NCBI GenBank assembly: GCA_034436375.1
Contig: DAOTVS010000160.1
Location: forward strand, 1-11,812
From: DAOTVS01 sp034436375
GTDB lineage: Bacteria > Chloroflexota > Anaerolineae > SpSt-313
Direction of reading: 5' to 3'
Length of the DNA stretch: 11,812 nucleotides
Shown here piece by piece: positions 1-6,805 of this stretch. The notes beneath the pieces were generated by a model, which saw only the letters and a list, made by a program, of their open reading frames with translations, was not told the origin of the DNA and made no database searches. The stretch's first letter is position 1; each line of letters opens with the position of its first letter. A program made the position numbers and the translations under genes.

Positions 1-943
1 CCTCGTACTGCTTCATGAATGCGATCGTCTCATCCAGAGAGCGCACGCCGGTGGTGGCGCCCATGGCTGTCACACAGAGGGCGCCGACTGCATTGCCCAG
101 GCGGGCCGTCTCTTTGAGGTCCCAGCCCATGACGATGCCGGCCAGGAACCCCCCGGCGAATGCATCACCGGCGCCGGTGGCATCGACGGCTTGCACCGGG
201 AAGATGGGCAGGGCAAAGGCCTCCTGGCGCGTCTTGACATAGCAGCCCTGGCTCCCCATCTTGAGGGCCACGGTCTTGATGCCATAGTTGAGGAAGAAAG
301 CGGCCACATCGTCGGGCTCCTCGCGGCCGGCGATCTCCTTGGCCTCCTCAAAGGAGGGCACAAAGATGTCCACATGGTGCAGGCAGGGCTCAATAACAGC
401 GAGCCAGCGGCCACTGAAATCCCACGCCGTATCCAGTGAGGTGGTGACGCCGGCGGCGCGGGCCCGCTGCAGCACACGCGCGCAGACCTCGCCGTCAAAG
501 CCGGGCATCAGGTTGTGGCCGGCCACGTGCAGGATGCGGGTGCGGCGCACCAGGTCGAAATCGACGTCCTCCTCGCGGATGGCCCCATTGGCGCCGATAT
601 AGTGGATAAAGGTGCGCTCGCCCTCCTGATCCACCATCACCATGGTGCCCGAGGTGTTGTTCACCGGGTCGCGCACGACGCCCGAGGCATCGACGCCGTT
701 CCGCTGCAGGACGCTGATGATATAGTCGCCAAACCCGTCCTGGCCGGCCTTGCCGATGATGCCGGTGCGCACACCCAGCTTGGCCAGTGAGATGCCGGTA
801 TTGACGGCGCAGCCGCCGGTGTGCAGCTCCATGCGCTCCACCGTCTCCAGGGTGCCCTTTTTCGGCAGGCCCTTGACCGGGCGCGCCACCACGTCGGCCA
901 CCATGATGCCCAGACAGAGAACATCGTAGGTCGGCTTGGTCAT
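1..943 (-). CDS. PfkB/ribokinase-family carbohydrate kinase (partial, 3' end off the left edge)
   Basis: Cytoplasmic ATP-dependent sugar kinase of the ribokinase/PfkB superfamily. The frame is open from the ATG at 943 to the window edge, giving 314 codons; family members are about 310-330 residues, so little is missing. Seen: an N-terminal sheet start (VLCLGIMVADVV, residues 8-19), the glycine motif HTGGCAVNTG (41-50), and the C-terminal signature DATGAGDAFAGGF (254-266) with catalytic base Asp260. The start is supported by AAGGAGG four bases upstream; this site overlaps the stop of the preceding kinase gene, leaving a 9-base gap and implying coupled translation. Substrate is not readable from the motifs. 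As the last visible gene of a hexitol-phosphate operon it could phosphorylate a free ketose, a polyol or fructose 6-phosphate; that is inference. Family assignment is firm, substrate unknown. Confidence 0.9.
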   Translation of the reverse strand, partial: MTKPTYDVLCLGIMVADVVARPVKGLPKKGTLETVERMELHTGGCAVNTGISLAKLGVRTGIIGKAGQDGFGDYIISVLQRNGVDASGVVRDPVNNTSGTMVMVDQEGERTFIHYIGANGAIREEDVDFDLVRRTRILHVAGHNLMPGFDGEVCARVLQRARAAGVTTSLDTAWDFSGRWLAVIEPCLHHVDIFVPSFEEAKEIAGREEPDDVAAFFLNYGIKTVALKMGSQGCYVKTRQEAFALPIFPVQAVDATGAGDAFAGGFLAGIVMGWDLKETARLGNAVGALCVTAMGATTGVRSLDETIAFMKQYE

Positions 944-952
944 ACTCCCTCC

Positions 953-1888
953 TTAAAGTACCCGCACCTGGATGCGCGGGCGCATTTGCTCCACCTGCTC
1001 CAGGGTGGCGATGCCGGTGCCCTCCACCAGGGCGGTAGCGGTGCCAGCGGCGACGGCCAGCCGGGCCATCTCCAGCGGGCGCAGCCCCTCCCGGATGCCC
1101 CAGGCCAGGGCGGCCATGACGGCATCGCCCGCACCGACGGGGCTGATGGCCTGGACCTTTGGCGGCACGGCCTCGACGATCGTCCCCTGCCAACCAATAA
1201 AGGCCCCGGCTTCGCTGCGGGTCAGGGCCACGGTGCGGATGCCACGCATCCAGATCTCGCGGATAGCGGCCACCGCCTCGGCCTCCGTCTCTACCGGGTG
1301 GCCCAGCAGGTCCTGCACTTCGACCTGATTGGGCTTGAGCAGGAAAGGCCGCGCCGCGGCGCCCAACACCAGGGGCCGGCCCGAGGCATCGAGCAGGGCG
1401 CGGGCGCCGCGCGATTGCACCAGGTGGATCAGGCGCGCATAGGTATCTTGGGGCGCCCCCAGGGGCAGGCTCCCCGAAAAGATCCACAGGGAGCCCCGCT
1501 CCACCCGCGCCAGGATGCGATCCTCCAGGTTATCGAGTTCCTCCAGGGTCACTACCGGGCCAGGCTCGTTGACTTTGGTCGAGATGCCGGTAGCTTCATC
1601 GACGACGACCATGTTGCTGCGGGTCTCTCCCTCGATGGGCACTGCCTCGCAGGGCACCTCTTCCTTCTCCAGGAGGCGTGACACAGTGAGGCCAGTGCCA
1701 CCGCCCAGCAGAGCAAAGGCCATTACAGGCAGCCCCCAGGCGCTGAGCGCCCGCGCCACATTAAGGCCCTTGCCGCCCGGGTCCAGGCGCACGGTATGCG
1801 CCCGGTTGACGGCCGCGGGGTCCAGCCTGGCGACGGTCAGCGTGCGGTCGAGGGATGGGTTCAGATCCACCGCAACAATCATGGCCAT
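953..1888 (-). CDS. 1-phosphofructokinase-family hexose-phosphate kinase (FruK/LacC/Pfk-2 type)
   Basis: Predicted cytoplasmic kinase of a sugar phosphate, 311 residues, the usual length for this family. Seen: DLNPSLDRTL (8-17), which corresponds to the NPAxD start typical of the 1-phosphofructokinase branch; the GGKGLNVARAL loop (38-48); FSGSLPLG (137-144); LKPN (184-187); and PVGAGDAVMAAL (250-261) with catalytic Asp255. This branch includes fructose-1-phosphate, tagatose-6-phosphate and fructose-6-phosphate kinases. Next to SrlD and MtlD, which both yield fructose 6-phosphate, conversion to fructose 1,6-bisphosphate is the most economical role, but that is inferred. Start choice: ATG at 1888 has GGAGG seven bases upstream; a second ATG at 1882 overlaps the mtlD stop as ATGA but sits 13 bases from that site. 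The gene overlaps mtlD by 10 bases, so coupling is likely. Confidence 0.88.
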   Translation of the reverse strand: MAMIVAVDLNPSLDRTLTVARLDPAAVNRAHTVRLDPGGKGLNVARALSAWGLPVMAFALLGGGTGLTVSRLLEKEEVPCEAVPIEGETRSNMVVVDEATGISTKVNEPGPVVTLEELDNLEDRILARVERGSLWIFSGSLPLGAPQDTYARLIHLVQSRGARALLDASGRPLVLGAAARPFLLKPNQVEVQDLLGHPVETEAEAVAAIREIWMRGIRTVALTRSEAGAFIGWQGTIVEAVPPKVQAISPVGAGDAVMAALAWGIREGLRPLEMARLAVAAGTATALVEGTGIATLEQVEQMRPRIQVRVL

Positions 1889-3078
1889 TCGTTTGCCTCC
1901 AGGCGCGCATAGCGCTCCAACACCCTTTGCCCAAGCGGTTCCGCCGGATCGATCCCAGAGACCTCCTGCAGGGTAGCCGGCAGGCCTTGAGCCCTGATCA
2001 TCCCCTGCAGGCGGCCCGCGATGGGATCATCGATGCTGTTAAAGCGGTAGCCGGCTGCGATGGCCCAACTGAGGGCTTCGGGCGCTACCCCCGCCTGCTC
2101 GGCCAGCCGCGCCGCGCCTACCAGGCGGTCATCGGGGGCCAGCTTGCGCAGGGGGTCGCGCGCCAGGCGCACGATGGTATCACCCAGGGCGCGGTTGGCA
2201 AAGCGGCGGCGCAGGTCATCGGCGTGGGCTTCCAGCCAGCGGGGCGAAACCTGGTAGGCCGCGGCAATGCCTTGCCGCGACTCGACCCAGGCCGCCTCCA
2301 GCAGCGGCCGCACGGCCGGGTCCTCCAGCGCTTCGTAGCCATAGGTCAGGCCGCGCAGATAGCCCAGGTAAGCCAGCACAGCGTGGCCGCCATTGTGCAC
2401 ATAGAGCTTGCGCGCCACATAGGCTGCAAAGTGATCGCAGGCCTCCATGCCCACCACGCTGGGGATTGCGCCCACAAAGCCCTCGCGGTCCACCGGCAGC
2501 TCTTTGTAGGGCTCGGCGGCGATGAAGGAAGGATCAGCGGCGCGCTGCTCGGGGGTGAGGAGGGGCACCATGCGGCCGATGACTGTCTCCACAAAACCGA
2601 CCTTTTTGCCCAACGCGCTCTGCAGCCGCGGCGGCAGCTCCCGGGTCACGAGGCCGCGGAAATAGTCCGCCGCATCCTTCAGGTTCTCGCAGACGATGAT
2701 GTTCAGAGGTGCTGCCTGGGGGCTGCTCAAGCGGCGGGCCAGCCCGGCGGCCACCGTCTTGGCCACGGCGGGCAGGGCGCGGGCGCCAGCCGAGGTCGCC
2801 ATGAGCGAAGCCTCGGCCACTGCGGCCGCAACCGATTCCGTATCGCCGGCGTGCAGGGCGCGCACCGGCGCGATCCACAGCTCCTCGCGTCGCTCGTTAT
2901 CAACCAGAGCCAGCTTGTAGCCGTGATGCTCGTTGAGCACGCGCAGGAGCGGCTCATCGATATCAACCAGGACAACCTCATAACCCGATTCGGTGAAGAG
3001 TTGCCCCAGAAAGCCACGCCCCACGTTCCCGGCGCCGAAGACGATTGCGGTAGGTCTCTTGGTCATGTCAGGGTCCAT
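1879..3078 (-). CDS. mtlD: Mannitol-1-phosphate 5-dehydrogenase
   Basis: Interconverts D-mannitol 1-phosphate and fructose 6-phosphate with NAD(H), in the cytoplasm. The 399 residues match the polyol-specific long-chain dehydrogenase family: nucleotide loop GAGNVGRGF (15-23) with Asp39 at the end of the second strand (NAD preference expected); NIIVCEN (126-132), equivalent to the NIIACEN of enterobacterial MtlD; GFVETVIGRMVP (161-172); the active-site block RKLYVHNGGHA (223-233) with Lys224, Asn229 and His232; and DPLRKLAPDDRL (308-319). The start is uncertain: ATG at 3078 lacks a good ribosome site, and ATG at 3066 (protein starting MTKRPTAIVF) is nearer the family N-terminus. It lies 30 bases after srlD and overlaps the following kinase. 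Mannitol 1-phosphate normally comes from a PTS, which is not seen here; the enzyme could also run in the reverse direction. Confidence 0.92.
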   Translation of the reverse strand: MDPDMTKRPTAIVFGAGNVGRGFLGQLFTESGYEVVLVDIDEPLLRVLNEHHGYKLALVDNERREELWIAPVRALHAGDTESVAAAVAEASLMATSAGARALPAVAKTVAAGLARRLSSPQAAPLNIIVCENLKDAADYFRGLVTRELPPRLQSALGKKVGFVETVIGRMVPLLTPEQRAADPSFIAAEPYKELPVDREGFVGAIPSVVGMEACDHFAAYVARKLYVHNGGHAVLAYLGYLRGLTYGYEALEDPAVRPLLEAAWVESRQGIAAAYQVSPRWLEAHADDLRRRFANRALGDTIVRLARDPLRKLAPDDRLVGAARLAEQAGVAPEALSWAIAAGYRFNSIDDPIAGRLQGMIRAQGLPATLQEVSGIDPAEPLGQRVLERYARLEANEWP

Positions 3079-3108
3079 CCCGTCTGGCTATCAACGGCTG
3101 GCTGATAG

Positions 3109-3903
3109 CTAATCCATCACCTGCCCGCCGGTCACATTGATGGCCTGACCGGTCATGTAGGACGATTGGTCGGAAGCGAGGAACACGAGCACATTGGTCA
3201 CATCATCATAGCTACAGCCGCGCCCAAGGGGCACCTGCGACTCGTACTTGGCGCGCACTTCCTCCACCGTGATGCCCCAACGCTTGGCATAGGCCTCGTA
3301 GAGGCTATCCTTCCAGAGGGGTGAGTCGAGGAGGTTGCCCGGGCAGATGGCGTTGACGCGGATGCCGTAGGGGGCCAGCTCCAGGGCCAGGCTCTGAGTC
3401 AGGCCAATACCACCGAACTTGCTAGAGGCATAGGCCGAGTTGCGAAAGCTGCCACGCTTGCCCGACTTGCTGTTGATCTGCACGATTACGCCGCGCTTTT
3501 GGGGGATCATTACGCGGGCCGCGGCGCGCGCGCACTGGAAATAGCCAAAAAGGTTGACGTCGATCACCTTGCGCCAGGCATTGGGGTCGATCTCCAGGAT
3601 GTCGCCCGAGATGACGATGCCCGCATTGCAAACGATCAGGTCCAACCCGCCAAAGGCCTCCACCGTGGCCTGCACCATGGCTTCGGCGTCCTCGGCCCTG
3701 GTCACATCCACACGGAAGGCCTGCGCGCGGCCCTTGCCCTGCTCGGCCTCGATGGCGGCCGCCACCTGTTGCGCCCGCTCGAGCTGCAGGTCGGCCACCG
3801 TCACAGAGGCGCCCTCGCGCGCCAGGCGCCAGGCGATGGCTTCGCCCAGACCCTGGGCGCCGCCGGTGACAATTGCACGATATCCGGGAAGACGGGGATC
3901 CAT
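3109..3903 (-). CDS. srlD: Sorbitol-6-phosphate 2-dehydrogenase (short-chain dehydrogenase)
   Basis: Oxidises D-sorbitol (glucitol) 6-phosphate to fructose 6-phosphate using NAD. It is a classical short-chain dehydrogenase of 264 residues. Seen: TGGAQGLG (13-20), Asp38 after the second strand (NAD preference), NAG (93-95), and the catalytic set Asn117, Ser145, Tyr158, Lys162. The block INSKSGKRGS leading to the YASSKFGG active site and the C-terminal TGQAINVTGGQVMD closely resemble enterobacterial SrlD, more specific evidence than the general fold. Start choice: ATG at 3903 has AAGGAG five bases upstream; a GTG at 3909 would sit against that site and is less likely. The ATG begins two bases after the stop of the SorE-like gene, so the two are probably translated together. 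It shares the product fructose 6-phosphate with mtlD. Confidence 0.93.
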   Translation of the reverse strand: MDPRLPGYRAIVTGGAQGLGEAIAWRLAREGASVTVADLQLERAQQVAAAIEAEQGKGRAQAFRVDVTRAEDAEAMVQATVEAFGGLDLIVCNAGIVISGDILEIDPNAWRKVIDVNLFGYFQCARAAARVMIPQKRGVIVQINSKSGKRGSFRNSAYASSKFGGIGLTQSLALELAPYGIRVNAICPGNLLDSPLWKDSLYEAYAKRWGITVEEVRAKYESQVPLGRGCSYDDVTNVLVFLASDQSSYMTGQAINVTGGQVMD

Positions 3904-3905
3904 GT

Positions 3906-5657
3906 TCACTCCTTGAGATACTTTTCCAGCAATGCTTCTTCCGCCGCGCTCGTCCAGACCTGGCCTTCGCCCAGCTTGGCGGCGATCTCGGGCATCTTTT
4001 CCGGCATTTCGTCCAGCGTGGTCAACGGCAGGTTGACGGCCTGCGGGAAGACGACCACCTTGCCCGGGAAGCGCTGGGCCGACATGCCCTCCAGCCCCTC
4101 GCGGGCGCCCTCGAGGCCGGTGACGGCGGCGAGCGTCTGCTCGGGCGAGAGGGAGCCGTCGAGCGATTTTCTGAGCACCAGGCGCAGGTCGGCGATGGAT
4201 GACCCGCTCGAGCCGATGATGCGCAGTTGGCGTGCGTCGCGCACGGCGTTCACATCCAGGGTCGCTGTAGTGCCGCGGTTGAGGCCGGCGAAGACGTTCA
4301 GCACGCCGCCCGCACCCAGCTCGTTATAGGCGCGCGCCACCACGGCCGGCACCGGGGCCAACACGACGATATAGTCGGGGCCCTGGCCGTCGGTCAGCTC
4401 CAGCAGCTTGGCCTTGAACGCCTCGGGGGTGAATTGTGGGTCGGCCAGGCACACCAGGTCCACATGGTTGCGGCGGGCAAGGGGGCCAAACTTGCGCTCG
4501 ACCACAGCCAGGCGCTCGGGCAACAGGTCCGAGGCGATGACGCGGCGCGGGCCGCGGGCGCCCAGCTCCAGCGCGCGTTGAACGTGCATGTGCCCCATGG
4601 GGCCGGCGGCGCCGATGACCCAGATCACGCCGCCGGGCTTGATCTGGCGGTCGAACTTGTGATAGGCCGCGCTGATATCCGGGCTATCGGTGCCGCCCAG
4701 AAGCATGCGCTCATAGTGCAAGCGCCCCACATCCACCGGCGCCGCCTCGGCATAGGGCTCGGTGGAGGCCAGGATAAAGGCGCCCTCAAAAGCCGTCAGC
4801 GCCATGGCGGGCGCGATATGCGAGGCGGGGTGCGGGCCCATCAAGATACAATCGTCAAAGGCCTTGACGCCCGCCGCCTCGGCGGCCCGACCGAACTCTG
4901 TGGGCTGCAGGCCGTTGACCTCGATCAGCTTGATGCCCAGCTCGGCGGCGCGGATGGCCAGGCTTGACTTGAAATCCTCCGACACATCGGTGAGCACGAC
5001 AACGCGCGGATGGCAGGCATCATCAAAACCGCGACTCAGGGTATAGCGGCCGGCGGAGGGGGCGCCGAAGAACCAGGCCGCCCCGCCCGGCTTGAGGTTG
5101 TCGCGGTACTCGATCACATAGGCGGATTCCACACAGGCCCAAGGCTCGGAGAGCGCCGCCGCGGCATAGCCCTGCTGCGGCTGCAGGGGCAGCAGGTAGC
5201 ACCCCTCGTCGCCGTCGAGTACCTCTTTCCCGAACACGTTGTATTGCTGCAGACCGCCCGGGATGACATAGCCCACGGCCAGGCTGACGCCCTTGTAAAA
5301 GACATCGGCTTGCACGACAAAGCGTTGGCCTACCTTGAACTGATCCCGGCGATTGGCGCCCACGCCGACCACGGTGAGGGCGATCTCATGCCCCAGCACC
5401 ACCGGCTTGGTGCGCATATCCTCGATAATGCGGGGGTGCTCCTGACCAGCCTTGATGACCTTGAGGTCAGAGAAGCACAGACCGACGGCATCATTGCGGA
5501 CCAGGATCTCATCGGGCCCATAGGTGGGGAGAGGGGCCTCGGTCGTGTGGCCATCGACGCCCAGGTTCTCAAACCCGGCGCCAAACAGGAGCCACTTGCG
5601 GTGGCTGGCGGGCAGGGGCTCGCTGCCCTGTCGATAACGCTGGACTTTTTCGCTCAT
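3906..5657 (-). CDS. SorE-like zinc-type medium-chain dehydrogenase with duplicated Rossmann module
   Basis: Predicted NAD(P)-dependent oxidoreductase. The closest family I recognise is L-sorbose-1-phosphate reductase (SorE), which yields sorbitol 6-phosphate, the substrate of the adjacent srlD. Seen: an N-terminal GroES-like catalytic domain with putative zinc ligands Cys61 (in GLCFSDLK), His90-Glu91 (LGHE) and Glu171 (SEPWACVESAY). The four-cysteine structural-zinc lobe is absent. SorE enzymes are about 400 residues; this one has 583. The excess is explained by two similar consecutive modules: LKPGGAAWFFGAPSAGR (188-204) to about 333, and IKPGGVIWVIGAAGPMGHM (339-357) to about 491. A C-terminal tail with FPQAVNLPLTTLDEMP (537-552) follows. 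The start ATG has GAGG six bases upstream. It is the first enzyme gene after the regulator, 64 bases downstream. Family firm, substrate inferred. Confidence 0.82.
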   Translation of the reverse strand: MSEKVQRYRQGSEPLPASHRKWLLFGAGFENLGVDGHTTEAPLPTYGPDEILVRNDAVGLCFSDLKVIKAGQEHPRIIEDMRTKPVVLGHEIALTVVGVGANRRDQFKVGQRFVVQADVFYKGVSLAVGYVIPGGLQQYNVFGKEVLDGDEGCYLLPLQPQQGYAAAALSEPWACVESAYVIEYRDNLKPGGAAWFFGAPSAGRYTLSRGFDDACHPRVVVLTDVSEDFKSSLAIRAAELGIKLIEVNGLQPTEFGRAAEAAGVKAFDDCILMGPHPASHIAPAMALTAFEGAFILASTEPYAEAAPVDVGRLHYERMLLGGTDSPDISAAYHKFDRQIKPGGVIWVIGAAGPMGHMHVQRALELGARGPRRVIASDLLPERLAVVERKFGPLARRNHVDLVCLADPQFTPEAFKAKLLELTDGQGPDYIVVLAPVPAVVARAYNELGAGGVLNVFAGLNRGTTATLDVNAVRDARQLRIIGSSGSSIADLRLVLRKSLDGSLSPEQTLAAVTGLEGAREGLEGMSAQRFPGKVVVFPQAVNLPLTTLDEMPEKMPEIAAKLGEGQVWTSAAEEALLEKYLKE

Positions 5658-5681
5658 GATTCACCTCGGTTGGCTATCGTA

Positions 5682-5712
5682 GACCGGGCAGGTTTCCGAG
5701 GCCTGTCAGGTC
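5682..5712 (-). other. Small hairpin between the regulator and the SorE-like gene
   Basis: GACC-g-GGCAGG (5682-5692) is complementary to CCTGTC-a-GGTC (5702-5712) around a 9-base loop, apart from a single-base internal mismatch and one wobble position that reads as A-C in the minus-strand RNA. No U-tract follows on the transcribed strand, so it does not look like an intrinsic terminator. It could be a processing or stabilising element that sets regulator and enzyme levels apart; that is speculation. Confidence 0.3.
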
Positions 5713-5721
5713 CAGAGCACT

Positions 5722-6504
5722 CTACACCAGAACCACTTCAATGCCGCGCTCGCGCAGGGCAGCAACCATCGCCGGGGGCGCTGCGCGATCGGAGATCACC
5801 CGGCGCACCATACTCCAGGGCACGAGCGACACGAGCGCCACCCGGCCCCATTTACTGGCATCGGCCACAATATTGACTTCTTTCGAAGCGCTGATCAATG
5901 AGCGTTTGAGCTCCGCCTCGTAGGCGTTGACATCGGTCAGGGCTTCGGGCGTCAGGCCGCGCACACCAAAGAACCCCTTGCCGGCGTTGCACTTGGCCAG
6001 CGTCTCGGCGCCCAGCGCGCCGACCAGAGAGACAGTGTCACGCTCCAGCATGCCGCCCGGCATGACGACCGTAATGCCGGCGGAGTCGATCAGCTCGAGG
6101 GCCACAAACAGGGAGCTGGTCACGACGGTCAGCTCACGCCGGTCGCGGATACGGCGGGCAATCTGCAGAGCGGTGGTCGAAGCATCGAGGGCAATGGCAT
6201 CGCCATCGCGGATCATCTCAGCGGCTGCCGCGCCGATGCGCCCCTTTTCCTCCACCTGCTGAAACTCGCGCGCCTGCAGCGAAAACTCGCGGCCGTTGCG
6301 TTCCACCCGCACCGCACCACCGTGAGTGCGTAACAGCAGCCCGCGGCGCTCCAGCTCATCGAGGTCGGTACGTATAGTCGCCGGAGACACTGCAAAGCGC
6401 TCGCTCAGCTCGGCCACCGACATGGCATGCCGTTCGGCCACCAACAGCGCGATCTGATTGAGGCGCTCCTCAGGAAAGAGCTTACGGGCGGAAGAATCAG
6501 TCAT
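5722..6504 (-). CDS. DeoR/GlpR-family sugar-phosphate-responsive transcriptional repressor
   Basis: Predicted DNA-binding repressor of the downstream operon, 260 residues, the normal family length. Seen: an N-terminal winged helix-turn-helix (about 14-66) with recognition helix SPATIRTDLDELERRGLLLRTHGGA (40-64), the DeoR signature; then a sugar-phosphate-sensing domain with LDASTTALQIARRI (106-119), TSSL (129-132), MPGG (148-151), the EAELKRSLI segment (196-204) and DASKWG (215-220). Ligands of this family are phosphorylated sugars; fructose 6-phosphate or a hexitol phosphate would fit the operon but is inferred. The gene is first in the operon, so autoregulation is expected; repeats downstream of its own -10 box support this. 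The only upstream ribosome site is weak (AGGA about 11 bases before the ATG), and no better start was found. Confidence 0.9.
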   Translation of the reverse strand: MTDSSARKLFPEERLNQIALLVAERHAMSVAELSERFAVSPATIRTDLDELERRGLLLRTHGGAVRVERNGREFSLQAREFQQVEEKGRIGAAAAEMIRDGDAIALDASTTALQIARRIRDRRELTVVTSSLFVALELIDSAGITVVMPGGMLERDTVSLVGALGAETLAKCNAGKGFFGVRGLTPEALTDVNAYEAELKRSLISASKEVNIVADASKWGRVALVSLVPWSMVRRVISDRAAPPAMVAALRERGIEVVLV

Positions 6505-6522
6505 TGCTTTGCAGTTCCTAGC

Positions 6523-6552
6523 GTTTATTGCGGTTTACTTGCATCTACTTGC
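6523..6552 (-). promoter_or_regulatory. Candidate DeoR operator: three phased repeats over the transcription start
   Basis: On the minus strand GCAAGTA occurs at 6552-6546 and again at 6542-6536, followed by GCAATAA at 6531-6525. The spacings are 10 and 11 bases, close to one helical turn, so the same face of DNA would be presented three times. The array begins one base after the -10 box and covers the predicted start site, the expected place for a repressor site. DeoR-family repressors commonly use short direct repeats. A related GCAA-containing stretch continues up to the start codon. Confidence 0.6.
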
Positions 6553-6553
6553 G

Positions 6554-6582
6554 ATTTTAGCACATATCGGGTCTTGCGTCAA
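6554..6582 (-). promoter_or_regulatory. Sigma70-type promoter of the hexitol-phosphate operon
   Basis: On the minus strand TTGACG (6582-6577) is followed after exactly 17 bases by TAAAAT (6559-6554). Each box matches the consensus at five of six positions with ideal spacing. The predicted start is near 6547, giving a leader of about 43 bases before the DeoR-family gene. It drives the regulator and, by the tight gene packing, the whole operon. Confidence 0.75.
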
Positions 6583-6591
6583 TACCCGATA
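6565..6591. promoter_or_regulatory. Perfect 8-bp dyad across the -35 box
   Basis: TATCGGGT (6565-6572) and ACCCGATA (6584-6591) are exact reverse complements separated by 11 bases. The half-site centres lie 19 bases apart, and the dyad centre (6578) falls inside the -35 element of the hexitol operon promoter. It differs in sequence from the GCAAGTA repeats, so a second dimeric regulator is suggested. A hairpin function is less likely because it lies upstream of the predicted transcription start. Confidence 0.5.
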
Positions 6592-6674
6592 GGAGATTGC
6601 AGGTGTTATGGGATAGGCGGTGGCCTGGGTGGCTGCCGGGGTGCATGCGGAGCGAGAGGCCCGGCGCGAACCCT

Positions 6675-6703
6675 TTGGGGGATCCGGCCGTGAAGACTAT
6701 ACT
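6675..6703 (+). promoter_or_regulatory. Possible promoter of the VOC-protein gene
   Basis: TTGGGG (6675-6680), 17 bases, then TATACT (6698-6703) on the plus strand. The -10 box is good and the -35 box matches only its first three bases. The leader to the ATG at 6806 would be about 95 bases. The rest of 6604-6805 shows no gene. It holds a direct repeat in which TCTGCG recurs 20 bases apart (6743 and 6763) with similar flanks. Confidence 0.4.
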
Positions 6704-6805
6704 ACCCTTATGCGGCAGCAGACGGCTCAGGAGGCAGTGTAATCTGCGTTCATCGGCGCGCATCTGCGGTTCCATTCCGTTCTTCATTCTGCAAGGAGGC
6801 ATCCC

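Noticed and set aside
1855..3105. A 416-codon open frame on the plus strand
   Set aside because: It is antisense to mtlD, which carries clear family motifs; the translated sequence is His/Gln/Gly-rich shadow sequence with no recognisable domain.
5010..5876. Long plus-strand open frame opposite the SorE-like gene and the regulator
   Set aside because: It spans two real genes and the gap between them on the other strand and lacks motifs.
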